This document shows positions 1 to 6,382 of a stretch of DNA of 8,240 bases, one piece after another. Made by a program: the position numbers and the translations under genes. Source of the DNA: DATMBL01 sp050735975. Its GTDB lineage: Bacteria > Desulfobacterota > Binatia > UBA9968. Under the pieces are notes generated by a model that saw nothing but the letters and a program-made list of their open reading frames with translations, was not told the origin of the DNA and searched no databases. The stretch covers positions 1 through 8,240 of the forward strand of contig JBOHVS010000021.1 in NCBI GenBank assembly GCA_050735975.1. The letters are read 5' to 3'. Positions within the stretch are counted from its first letter, which is position 1; the number at the start of each line of letters is the position of its first letter.

Positions 1-1352
1 CCAGGCAAATCAAAGCGTTTTGGAGTGGCGGCGCCTATGGAGCGATGAAGCCGATTCCCTCCGTGAACTTACCCGGCGCGGTTAAAGCAGCCGGCGCTTA
101 CCGGATTCCAAACGTCAAAATCGACTCCTACGCGGTTTACACAAACAGCGTCCCATGTGGCCATTTCCGCTCTCCAGGATTAGTACAGCTTGTGTTTGCC
201 GGAGAGTCGCAGATGGATATGATTGCCGAGGCTTTAGAGATCGACCGTCTCGAGATCAGGATTCGAAATGCTCTCCAAGACGGCGATCCGATACCGGGTG
301 AGGGGAAAAACGGCATGATCGACGTCAAGTGCCGGGAAGTCCTCGAGTCCGCGGCTGAGGTGACCAAGTGGAGGAACTTGAAAAGACGTCCTCAGGTAGG
401 CCGAGGGGTTGCGCTCTCTTATCGCAACGTCGGAATCGGCGATGCCAACGCCCGATTGAGCGTCGGTCCGGAAGGGATCGTTTCGCTGTTGATCACCTAT
501 GCTGACACCGGTACAGGAGCACACACAATTCTTTGCCAGATGATCGCGGAGGTCTTAGATATTCCATTCGAACAAGTGAAAGTGGAAGTCGGCACGACTG
601 ATTGCTTCCGCTCCGAATCCGGCACGGGCGCAAGCCGTGTGACTTTTGTCTTAGGGCAGGCTGTGCTTAACGCGGCCGATAAGCTGAAGGCGCTGATCCG
701 GGATCAAGGGGCCGAAATGCTCGGCCTGCCTCCGGACGAAATGATAATCAAAAAAGGCCGGCTCTTGGTCGGAGGCGACGGCTCGCGATCTCTCTCGCTG
801 GCTCAGGTTGCCGCGGCTGCGGCAGCCAAGGGCCGGCACCTGGCGGTGGAGAGTTACTATCAAGCGACCGAAACTCCCCCGGAAGGAGTTTTTACCGCCT
901 GTGTGGCCGAGGTCTATGTTGATACCGAGACGGGTCAGGTGCATTTACGCAAGCTCGACTCGGTCCATGATGTTGCCACGATTCTCAATCCGGTGGGCCA
1001 CCAGGGGCAAATCGACGGTGGTATCATGCAAGGGGTCGGTTATGCCCTCATGGAGGAGATGTTGATGGACGAAGGGAAGGTCACGACGCTGAACTTCGGC
1101 GAATATAAGATACCAAACGTTAGGGACATCGGTTCCTTGCAAACGACGCTCGTTCATGGAGCTGCCGGCGCGGCGCCGTTCCAAAGTAAGGAAGTCGGAG
1201 AAAGCGCGATTTCCCAGGTCGCGCCCGCAATCGCCAACGCTGTTTACGACGCCGTGGGCGTGCGGATCATGGATCTGCCCATCACGGCTGAAAAAGTGTT
1301 TCGAGCGCTGCAGGCCCAAAAGGCGAAAGGCCAGAAGGAGTCGAGGGTATGA
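1..1352 (+). CDS. Xanthine dehydrogenase family, molybdopterin-binding (CoxL-like) large subunit, 5'-truncated by window
   Basis: The reading frame is already open at base 3, and a family-like segment (KAFWSGGAYGA) precedes the internal ATG at 45. That ATG is therefore not the true start, and the gene begins upstream of the window. About 449 residues are present, against roughly 750-800 for the whole family protein, so this is the C-terminal molybdopterin-binding part. The segment AAGAYRIPNVKIDSYAVYTN leads into the active-site loop PCGHFRSPG, whose Arg (codon 168-170) aligns with the substrate-facing arginine of xanthine dehydrogenase (AFRGFGG). Near the C terminus KEVGES carries the catalytic glutamate (codon 1200-1202). 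These proteins hydroxylate aldehydes, N-heterocycles or CoA thioesters with a Mo-cytosine-dinucleotide cofactor, together with FAD and 2Fe-2S subunits; neither partner is visible here, so they would lie upstream or elsewhere. The loop is neither the form I CO dehydrogenase AYxCSFR nor the form II AYRGAGR motif, so CO oxidation is not supported and the substrate is unknown. The stop overlaps the next start as ATGA. Confidence 0.9.
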   Translation, partial: RQIKAFWSGGAYGAMKPIPSVNLPGAVKAAGAYRIPNVKIDSYAVYTNSVPCGHFRSPGLVQLVFAGESQMDMIAEALEIDRLEIRIRNALQDGDPIPGEGKNGMIDVKCREVLESAAEVTKWRNLKRRPQVGRGVALSYRNVGIGDANARLSVGPEGIVSLLITYADTGTGAHTILCQMIAEVLDIPFEQVKVEVGTTDCFRSESGTGASRVTFVLGQAVLNAADKLKALIRDQGAEMLGLPPDEMIIKKGRLLVGGDGSRSLSLAQVAAAAAAKGRHLAVESYYQATETPPEGVFTACVAEVYVDTETGQVHLRKLDSVHDVATILNPVGHQGQIDGGIMQGVGYALMEEMLMDEGKVTTLNFGEYKIPNVRDIGSLQTTLVHGAAGAAPFQSKEVGESAISQVAPAIANAVYDAVGVRIMDLPITAEKVFRALQAQKAKGQKESRV

Positions 1353-1714
1353 AGATCTTTAAACGGAAGCTTCGGATTAGGGCCATCTGTCTCCCGCCAT
1401 GCACGCAGCACGCACACGCTCCGCGATCAACGCGCGGTTGACCGGGGCGTAACGATCCTGCTGATGAGCGTGGCGCTTTTATGGATTTCCATTTCACCGC
1501 GCTTTGCGGTTGCCCAATCGCTGAAGGAGATTCGGGTCGGCTCGAGTAATATCAGCGTTACGAACGTTGTCGCTTATTATGCGCGGGATCGGAAATTTTT
1601 CGAAGCCGAGGGTTTCGACGCCAAAATCATCATCATCAAAACAGAAGCAGCGCTGGCTGCGCTCGCAGGCCAAAGCTGTTGGCTTGTGTAGGGGCGGCCA
1701 TTGACAGCATGTGA
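1349..1714 (+). pseudogene. Broken NMT1/SsuA-like ABC substrate-binding protein gene
   Basis: An ATG at 1349 overlaps the upstream stop and opens a signal-peptide-like start (MKIFKRKLRI), but this frame stops at 1439-1441. The next frame, from about 1425, carries a hydrophobic segment (ILLMSVALLWISI), a probable cleavage region (AVAQS), and the mature start KEIRVGSSN followed by NVVAYYARDRKFFEAEGFDA and TEAALAALAG. This is the typical N terminus of NMT1/THI5-like or SsuA/TauA-type periplasmic binding proteins. That frame ends at TAG 1689-1691. A further family-like piece, VGAAIDSM, lies in the original frame at 1688-1711 and ends at TGA 1712. The frame order is thus original, shifted, original. 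Only about 110 codons of an expected 320-340 remain, and no homology is recognisable after 1714. An intact 75-residue protein starting at 1464 is formally possible but would lack most of the ligand-binding fold. The overlap implies it was once coupled to the molybdenum hydroxylase gene. Confidence 0.72.
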
Positions 1715-1764
1715 AATGATAACGCAGTAGATTTCGGTTTAGTGCAGAACTTAGAGGAGAAAAA

Positions 1765-1770
1765 AAGGAG
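1765..1770 (+). promoter_or_regulatory. Strong ribosome binding site for decarboxylase alpha subunit
   Basis: AAGGAG lies 8 bases before the ATG at 1779, in a purine-rich stretch that also holds AGAGGAG at 1753-1759. This spacing fixes the start of the alpha-subunit gene and shows it has its own efficient initiation site rather than depending on the broken gene upstream. Confidence 0.75.
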
Positions 1771-1778
1771 CGAATCTT

Positions 1779-2279
1779 ATGAAAGGTGAAGCAAGCGAAG
1801 CCATTGTTCGAGGACTCAAGTCTGCGGGCGTGGACTTGGTGGCCATTTTGCCCGACCATGGATTTGATCGGGTTCAGAAGAGTATAGCCGAGGATCGTAG
1901 CTTTACATATGTTCCTGTGAGCAACGAGGGTATCGGTGTGGGGGTCTGCGCGGGTGCTTTTTTCGGAGGCAAGAGTCCCGCTCTGATGATACCTACTTCG
2001 GGTTTCTTGGTAGCAACCTGGCCTTTGGCCAGCTTGCACAACCTTTGGAATATACCACTTCTGTTACTTATCCCATATCGCGGTGATGTGGGAGATGCCC
2101 AGCCGGTCATGAGGACCTACAAATTTACTACGGAGCCGATTCTGCGCGACCTCCAGATCCCGTACGTAATTGTTAGCGAAGTATCGAAGGTGGAAGGCGC
2201 TATCAAGGATGCGGTTGCGTCTTCATTTGCCTGGCAGAATCCAATTTGTATCTTGTTTACGGGGGAGACATTACGATGA
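1779..2279 (+). CDS. Sulfopyruvate/phosphonopyruvate decarboxylase-like alpha subunit (ThDP PYR domain)
   Basis: This 166-residue protein is the pyrimidine-binding half of a split thiamine-diphosphate decarboxylase. The N terminus EASEAIVRGLKSAGVDLVAI followed by LPD resembles ComD, the sulfopyruvate decarboxylase alpha subunit, which is also about 165-170 residues long. VSNEGIGVGVCAGAFFGGK places the cofactor-activating glutamate at residue 50, and residues 66-105 (PALMIPTSG through LLLLIPYRGD) match the central strands of the family. In known systems the enzyme converts 3-sulfopyruvate to sulfoacetaldehyde (coenzyme M synthesis or sulfonate catabolism), and the related phosphonopyruvate decarboxylase makes phosphonoacetaldehyde. 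No signal peptide or membrane segment is present, so it should be cytosolic. It has a strong ribosome binding site and overlaps the beta-subunit start by four bases (ATGA), as expected for a 1:1 complex. No coenzyme M or phosphonate gene is visible nearby, so the substrate is not settled and another 2-oxoacid is possible. Confidence 0.85.
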   Translation: MKGEASEAIVRGLKSAGVDLVAILPDHGFDRVQKSIAEDRSFTYVPVSNEGIGVGVCAGAFFGGKSPALMIPTSGFLVATWPLASLHNLWNIPLLLLIPYRGDVGDAQPVMRTYKFTTEPILRDLQIPYVIVSEVSKVEGAIKDAVASSFAWQNPICILFTGETLR

Positions 2280-2890
2280 AAAGAATTGATTGTTTGAAAG
2301 TGCTGGCAGGCGTAACAAAGGAAGATCATCTCGTTGTTACAAATCTAGGAAATACACCCCATGAATGGCTGTCCGTCAGGCCTTCGAGGGCCAACTTGTA
2401 CGGAATGAACTTGGGGGAGTGTACGCCGGTGGCTTTGGGGCTTGCTCTTGCGTTGCCTCAGAGGCGGGTCATTGCTTTGGACGGAGACGGCAATCTCCTG
2501 CTGAATCTGGCCTCGTTGGCGGACACTGCCTATCACAAACCTTCTAACCTGCGAATTATTGTGTTCGACAATCAAGCGTATGAATCGCCGGGAGGCATGC
2601 CGACCGCGACCGCGCACGGAGTTGATCTGGTTCAGATTGCGAAGGGCTGCGGCATCAACAAGAGTTTTGCAGCCTCAACAATCGAGGATTTCTCTGAAAA
2701 GATCAAACTCTTTGCGGAAGAAGGGCTTTGTTTCCTTGTAGCCAAAATAGAGACCGGGACGATCGAGCGAACGCAATACACTAATATGGACTACAAATAT
2801 AACAAGTATATCTTTGCCAGTTATATAGAAGAAACGGAAAAGAAACCTGTTCTTAGATTGCGCTCCCGATCGCCCTTCACGGAAAAGTAG
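2276..2890 (+). CDS. Sulfopyruvate/phosphonopyruvate decarboxylase-like beta subunit (ThDP PP domain)
   Basis: This protein of 204 residues is the diphosphate-binding half of the split decarboxylase. I chose the ATG at 2276 because it overlaps the alpha-subunit stop as ATGA and gives the normal ComE-like start (MKRIDCLKVL). An in-frame ATG at 2246 would add ten residues with no family resemblance. The Mg/ThDP motif runs from LDGDGN (GDG at residues 70-72) to the asparagine in FDNQAYES (N99), the expected spacing for GDG-x(24-27)-N. Upstream, TNLGNTPHEW (22-31) and GMNLGECTPVALGLALALP (43-61) match the substrate and cofactor channel segments. The C terminus after about residue 165 is tyrosine- and lysine-rich (NMDYKYNKYIFASYIEETEKK) and ends in a basic tail; it is slightly longer than ComE proteins of about 185-190 residues. 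The protein should be cytosolic and pair with the alpha subunit. The split form is clear, but the exact substrate is inferred only from family similarity. Confidence 0.85.
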   Translation: MKRIDCLKVLAGVTKEDHLVVTNLGNTPHEWLSVRPSRANLYGMNLGECTPVALGLALALPQRRVIALDGDGNLLLNLASLADTAYHKPSNLRIIVFDNQAYESPGGMPTATAHGVDLVQIAKGCGINKSFAASTIEDFSEKIKLFAEEGLCFLVAKIETGTIERTQYTNMDYKYNKYIFASYIEETEKKPVLRLRSRSPFTEK

Positions 2891-2916
2891 GAGATGGCGA
2901 GTCCCCGATAATATCG

Positions 2917-2923
2917 AAGGAGG
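2917..2923 (+). promoter_or_regulatory. Near-consensus Shine-Dalgarno for transporter binding protein
   Basis: AAGGAGG lies 5 bases before the ATG at 2929 and is the best ribosome binding site in the transporter operon. It fits the high expression usually needed for a periplasmic binding protein relative to its membrane components. An imperfectly centred palindrome, CGATA-A-TATCG (2906-2916), directly abuts it. Confidence 0.75.
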
Positions 2924-2928
2924 TTGTC

Positions 2929-4485
2929 ATGAAAAGGTGTCTGGTTGTTCTCGGTCTTTTTTTGTTCACGATTTTTAACCCCGTTGAGGGCGCGGAAGCG
3001 CCAAAAAGAGGAGGTCGGCTCATTTTTGCACTGGAGTCCGACGTCTCGACGATGAATCCCTTTGTTCGCATGATTTCGACGGATCAGCTTATGCGGAGTC
3101 TCATGTATGAGGCGCTGCTCGATTTCAATCTGAAGGGGGAAATCGTTCCAGCTCTGGCTGAGTCCTGGACGATTTCGAAGGATGGCCTTGAATACGTTCT
3201 TAAGTTGCGGTCCGGAGTCAAGTTTCATAATGGTCAGGAGATGACGGCAGAAGACGTAAAATGGAGCGCCGAGTACGTGATGGATCCGAAGAATGGCGCC
3301 ACTGGATTTAGTCTTTTGAAACCCGTCAAGTCCATTGAAGTTCTTGATAAACAGCGGATCGCCTTCAAATTAGAAGAGCCTACCGCCCCTTTTCTCAGCA
3401 CTTTGGCCTCTATTCGTAGTTTTGTCGTTGTGCCGAAATCCTCGGTGGCTCGAGGTGAAAAAACTGTGCCGGCCTTCCCTCCCGGCACCGGGCCGTTTGC
3501 CTTCAAAAATTGGGATACCCGGGTGCAAACTGTTCTCGTGCGGAACAAGAACTACTGGCAAAAGGGCCTGCCTTACCTTGATGAAGTCATATTTAAACCT
3601 GTTGACGATGGAAACGTGCGCTTGTCCTCTTTAAGAGCGGGAGACGTTCAGATGATCGAGCGGACTCCGCATTCCTATGCTAGCAAGATCAAAAGCGGCG
3701 CGATACGAGGCATCAAAGCGGTCGAAGCCAGAGCCGGCGGATTCAAGCGGCTTATCTTTAATGTCCTCGAACCGCCGTTTAACAACCGGAGTCTACGCTT
3801 GGCGGTCGCGCATGCGATTGACAAAAAGCAGTATCTCCAAGGAGCTTTCTGGGGATTTGGCACCCCGACCGATCAGCGTTACCCCCCGGGGCATCCCTGG
3901 TTCGTCAAAATGCCACAGATCAAGCGGGACGTGTCCAAGGTGAAGGCGTTGCTGAAGGAGGCAGGCGTCGGAAGCGACTTCCAGGTTGAGTTGCTGGGTC
4001 AGAAAGGAGACGAAGCGGAACAGCAGATTCTCCAACAACAACTGGCATCGGCGGGAATCAAGATGAAAATCAACCTCATGGAGTATGGCGTCTATAGAGA
4101 AAATCAGCGCCAGAGAACATGGCAGATGATCATTTTTGGCGGGAGAATTCAGCCCGATCCGCATCTCATCTATGGAGTCGAATACATTTGCGACGAGGCG
4201 GAGCAGGCTAAGCTGAAAAGGTCGACACGGAATTTGGCCGGTTATTGCAATAAGGAGGTTGATGCTCTACTCGCTGAAGCCGGCAGGATCACTGATGTCC
4301 AGGAGCGACGGAAGTTGTATGCCAAAGCGATTCGTCAGATCACGGAGGACGTTTCGGAAGTGCCTCTGGGATTTTATCCTCGATTCTACGCCCATAGTGA
4401 TAAAGTCAAAGGGTTTGTTACCGATGATACCGGCTCGATCAACGCCACCCGGTTCGGGATCCTCAAGACATGGATCGATCAATGA
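2929..4485 (+). CDS. Family 5 ABC transporter substrate-binding protein (DppA/OppA/NikA/opine type)
   Basis: This 518-residue protein is a full-length SBP_bac_5 family periplasmic binding protein. Residues 1-24 form a signal peptide (MKR start, hydrophobic CLVVLGLFLFTIF, cleavage probably near GAEA). Cys4 sits before the hydrophobic core and there is no lipobox, so a soluble periplasmic protein is expected. Family hallmarks follow: GGRLIFALESDVSTMNPF (28-45), LMYEALLDF (58-66), PALAESWTISKDGLEYVLKL (74-93), SGVKFHNGQEMTAEDVKWS (95-113), GTGPFAF (186-192) and the later segment beginning NNRSLRLAVAHAIDK. These contribute to the two-lobed cleft that captures peptides, nickel chelates, opines or other small solutes. 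It lies 38 bases after the decarboxylase beta gene and heads a complete importer. The ligand cannot be predicted from sequence; proximity to the decarboxylase makes an organic acid or amino-acid derivative plausible. Confidence 0.93.
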   Translation: MKRCLVVLGLFLFTIFNPVEGAEAPKRGGRLIFALESDVSTMNPFVRMISTDQLMRSLMYEALLDFNLKGEIVPALAESWTISKDGLEYVLKLRSGVKFHNGQEMTAEDVKWSAEYVMDPKNGATGFSLLKPVKSIEVLDKQRIAFKLEEPTAPFLSTLASIRSFVVVPKSSVARGEKTVPAFPPGTGPFAFKNWDTRVQTVLVRNKNYWQKGLPYLDEVIFKPVDDGNVRLSSLRAGDVQMIERTPHSYASKIKSGAIRGIKAVEARAGGFKRLIFNVLEPPFNNRSLRLAVAHAIDKKQYLQGAFWGFGTPTDQRYPPGHPWFVKMPQIKRDVSKVKALLKEAGVGSDFQVELLGQKGDEAEQQILQQQLASAGIKMKINLMEYGVYRENQRQRTWQMIIFGGRIQPDPHLIYGVEYICDEAEQAKLKRSTRNLAGYCNKEVDALLAEAGRITDVQERRKLYAKAIRQITEDVSEVPLGFYPRFYAHSDKVKGFVTDDTGSINATRFGILKTWIDQ

Positions 4486-4499
4486 ATCTGCTTGATCGA
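4475..4499 (+). promoter_or_regulatory. Potential stem-loop at the 3' end of the binding-protein gene
   Basis: TCGATCAA (4475-4482) and TTGATCGA (4492-4499) are perfect 8-base complements separated by a 9-base loop that begins with the stop codon at 4483-4485. No U-run follows, so it is a poor candidate for a factor-independent terminator. Stem-loops at this position in binding-protein operons, such as malE-malF, are known to protect the upstream mRNA and raise binding-protein levels relative to permeases. That role here is inferred. Confidence 0.45.
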
Positions 4500-4520
4500 A
4501 GATTGAAGCCTCCGCCGTAG
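4482..4520 (+). other. 12-codon ORF coupled to the binding-protein stop
   Basis: ATG at 4482 overlaps the binding-protein stop (ATGA) and encodes MNLLDRRLKPPP before TAG at 4518-4520. It covers much of the 58-base gap before the first permease and ends 23 bases before its start. It could carry terminating ribosomes toward the permease start, or be chance. No family is recognisable and I do not claim it as a protein-coding gene. Confidence 0.2.
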
Positions 4521-4543
4521 GAGCGCGCCAGAGGTCGAAGAGA

Positions 4544-5491
4544 ATGGCGGTATATGCCATAAAAAGAATCCTGCAGCTCGTTCCCGTTCTATTGATTGTC
4601 TCCCTGATCGTCTTCTTTATTATTCAGCTTATTCCCGGCGATCCGGTGGCTGTCATGCTCGGGGAAGATGCGCAGGATCCGGAAATGTACGAACTCCTGC
4701 GGGCAGAGCTGGGTCTCGACCGCCCGATTCATGTGCAGTATTTGAGCTGGCTGGGTCGAGTGCTGCAAGGGGATTTTGGGCAATCGCTACGGAGCAAGAG
4801 GCCGGTTTGGGATATCGTTATGGAGCGCTATCCGCCAACCGTTTATCTTGCGTGTGGTTCCTTACTGGTCGGGGTTCTGATCGCCATTCCTGCGGGGATG
4901 GTAGCGGCCGTCAAACAAAATACCCCATACGATTATGCCGCGATGAGTTTTGCCTTGTTTGGCATATCGGTGCCCAACTTCTTTTTTGCTATTCTTCTTA
5001 TGTTGATTTTCGGGGTCTATCTTGGCTGGCTGCCGACCATTGGCTATGTCGCGCCCGGGACCGATTTTTTAAAGTTCCTGCAATACATGACTCTCCCGGC
5101 GATCGTGCTTGGAACCGATGTGGCATCATCAACAACGCGATATGTCCGCGCTGAGATGCTGGATCAGTTGCGCTTGGACTACGTGCGAGCCGCTCGGGCA
5201 AAAGGGCTGCCGCGCCGGCGCGTTTTATTCAAGCATGTCCTGAGGAACTCTTTGATCGCCGCCACTACGGTCATTGGGTTATTTGTCGGCCGTTTACTTG
5301 GCGGATCTACAGTGGTCGAAACCGTCTTCGCTTGGCCCGGTTTGGCCAGGTTGGTATTGGAGGCGGTTTATGCGCGAGACTACCCTGTACTCCAGGGCGC
5401 TGTTCTTCTTCTGGCCTTAGGCTACGTCGTTGTTAATCTGCTCGTCGATCTCTTATACCAATGGCTTAACCCACGCATTCGCCTGACATGA
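4544..5491 (+). CDS. ABC transporter inner-membrane permease 1 (DppB family)
   Basis: This 315-residue integral membrane protein has the full architecture of DppB/OppB permeases. It has a first membrane helix at residues 10-30, then the conserved IPGDPVAVMLGEDA (30-43) and LRAELGLDRPIHVQYLSWLG (52-71) periplasmic region with LQGDFGQSL (74-82). Five further hydrophobic segments lie near 100-122, 134-160, 182-196, 238-260 and 283-306. The cytoplasmic EAA loop that docks to the ATPases is DYVRAARAKGLPRRRVLFKH (212-231). The C-terminal LNPRIRL ending is also typical. It forms the transmembrane channel with the second permease encoded just downstream. A modest GAGG (4531-4534) sits 9 bases before the chosen ATG, which gives the standard family N terminus. 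It follows the binding protein by 58 bases, and a possible stem-loop lies in that junction. Confidence 0.95.
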   Translation: MAVYAIKRILQLVPVLLIVSLIVFFIIQLIPGDPVAVMLGEDAQDPEMYELLRAELGLDRPIHVQYLSWLGRVLQGDFGQSLRSKRPVWDIVMERYPPTVYLACGSLLVGVLIAIPAGMVAAVKQNTPYDYAAMSFALFGISVPNFFFAILLMLIFGVYLGWLPTIGYVAPGTDFLKFLQYMTLPAIVLGTDVASSTTRYVRAEMLDQLRLDYVRAARAKGLPRRRVLFKHVLRNSLIAATTVIGLFVGRLLGGSTVVETVFAWPGLARLVLEAVYARDYPVLQGAVLLLALGYVVVNLLVDLLYQWLNPRIRLT

Positions 5492-5525
5492 TCTGCAGGG
5501 CGGTGATGATCAAATTTCTCAGGCG
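5480..5525 (+). promoter_or_regulatory. Potential two-part stem-loop between the two permease genes
   Basis: CGCCTGA (5480-5486) pairs perfectly with TCAGGCG (5519-5525), and inside it TGATC (5489-5493) pairs with GATCA (5508-5512). This gives a 7+5 base-pair interrupted hairpin with a 14-base apical loop. It spans the permease 1 stop (5489-5491) and ends 9 bases before the permease 2 start, close to where its weak ribosome binding site must lie. It could affect initiation or mRNA stability; neither is shown directly. Confidence 0.38.
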
Positions 5526-5538
5526 TGAAGAACCATGA
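5506..5538 (+). other. 10-codon ORF overlapping the permease 2 start
   Basis: ATG at 5506 encodes MIKFLRREEP and stops at TGA 5536-5538, overlapping the permease 2 ATG at 5535. Its basic, hydrophobic character resembles the short cytoplasmic start of many DppC proteins. It may therefore be a coupling leader, a frame-shifted remnant of a longer permease N terminus, or chance. Confidence 0.2.
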
Positions 5539-6380
5539 TGCAAGTCATGGTTGAAAGCATGCGGGTTATCTTTCGCAATCGCCTGGCCGGGTTGGGCTTT
5601 CTTATCGTTTCAGCCGTTTCCCTTGTGGCCTTACTGGCGCCTTGGCTGGTGACACATGACGCATTCCAGATGAACTTCGCCAATCGTCTAGCCCGGCCTT
5701 CCAGCAGTCACTTTTTAGGAACGGACATCTATGGGAGAGACATTTTTACTCGCATCATGTTGGGCGCCAGCATCGCGATGCGGGTCGCCGGCGCTGCGGT
5801 CTCGGTGGGTTTCATCATCGGCGCTCCTCTCGGAGCGATTTCGGGATACAAGGGCGGTTATTTCGATACCGCCATCATGAGAGTGATGGATTCGCTGCTT
5901 GCCTTTCCCGGCCGGCTTCTGGCGATCGCGTTAGTCGCCGCCATGGGCACCACTTTTTTTACACTATGTCTTGCGATTGGCATAAATGCGATCCCCGGTT
6001 ACACCAGGGTGGTCCGTGCGGCCGTTCTGGCGCAAAAACAAAAAGAGTATGTAGAGGCGGCGCGGATGGCAGGTAAGTTTGACGGGTATATCCTTTTCGC
6101 CGAAATTCTTCCGAATTGTCTGGCTCCCCTCCTCGTTTTGGTGACCCTCGATTTCGCGCACGCGATTTTGTTGGAGTCTTCCCTCAGTTTTCTCGGACTT
6201 GGTTTCGCGCCCCCTGCTCCGAGCTGGGGATTGATGCTCAACGAAGCTCGTGGATTCATGGAAATCGCGCCCCACGTCGCGATCTTTCCCGGCCTTGCAA
6301 TCTCGATAACGATCCTGGGTTTCAATCTAATAGGCGACGGGCTTCGGGATGTTTTCGACCCCCGACAGTATGAAAGCTAA
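5535..6380 (+). CDS. ABC transporter inner-membrane permease 2 (DppC family)
   Basis: This 281-residue protein is the second channel subunit of the importer. After the short cytoplasmic start (MRVIFRNRLAGLGF) a first helix at about 18-39 ends in LAPWLVTHD. Then come the signature periplasmic segment HFLGTDIYGRDIFTRIMLGA (59-78) and hydrophobic spans near 83-103, 126-150, 196-216 and 248-268. The EAA loop is EYVEAARMAGKFDGYILFAE (171-190), followed by ILPNCLAPLLV. LESSLSFLGLGFAPPAPSWG (213-232) and the C-terminal GDGLRDVFDPR are near-diagnostic for DppC/OppC. The ribosome binding site is weak, and several in-frame ATGs (5535, 5538, 5547, 5559) could serve as start. The length is slightly short of typical DppC proteins (about 290-300), all of the shortfall being at the N terminus. 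It begins 43 bases after permease 1 and ends two bases before the first ATPase gene. Confidence 0.94.
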   Translation: MMQVMVESMRVIFRNRLAGLGFLIVSAVSLVALLAPWLVTHDAFQMNFANRLARPSSSHFLGTDIYGRDIFTRIMLGASIAMRVAGAAVSVGFIIGAPLGAISGYKGGYFDTAIMRVMDSLLAFPGRLLAIALVAAMGTTFFTLCLAIGINAIPGYTRVVRAAVLAQKQKEYVEAARMAGKFDGYILFAEILPNCLAPLLVLVTLDFAHAILLESSLSFLGLGFAPPAPSWGLMLNEARGFMEIAPHVAIFPGLAISITILGFNLIGDGLRDVFDPRQYES

Positions 6381-6382
6381 GA

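Noticed and set aside
945..1319. 124-codon open frame on the - strand inside the molybdenum hydroxylase gene
   Set aside because: It is fully antisense to conserved CoxL-family sequence, including the catalytic KEVGES region, and shows no recognisable features.
1701..1706. Perfect TTGACA that could be a -35 promoter box for the decarboxylase genes
   Set aside because: No -10-like hexamer occurs at 16-18 bases (the sequence there is near GCAGTA), and the TTGACA falls within codons of the VGAAIDSM remnant of the broken gene.
1494..2039. 181-codon open frame on the - strand, spanning the broken gene and the decarboxylase alpha gene
   Set aside because: It is antisense to clear protein homology on the + strand, its product has low-complexity runs produced by the opposite strand (such as CFCFDDDDFG), and no family or ribosome binding site is recognisable.
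2246..2275. Earlier in-frame start for the decarboxylase beta subunit
   Set aside because: It would add ten residues without family similarity, lies deep inside the alpha gene, and the ATGA overlap at 2276 gives the expected N terminus.
2906..2916. Palindrome CGATA-A-TATCG upstream of the binding-protein gene, as an operator
   Set aside because: Five-base arms are too short to be significant, and there is no second copy or promoter signal nearby.
2860..2928. Possible terminator between the decarboxylase and the transporter genes
   Set aside because: Only a 5-bp pairing (TCGCC with GGCGA) is visible and no U-run follows, so read-through into the transporter is more likely.
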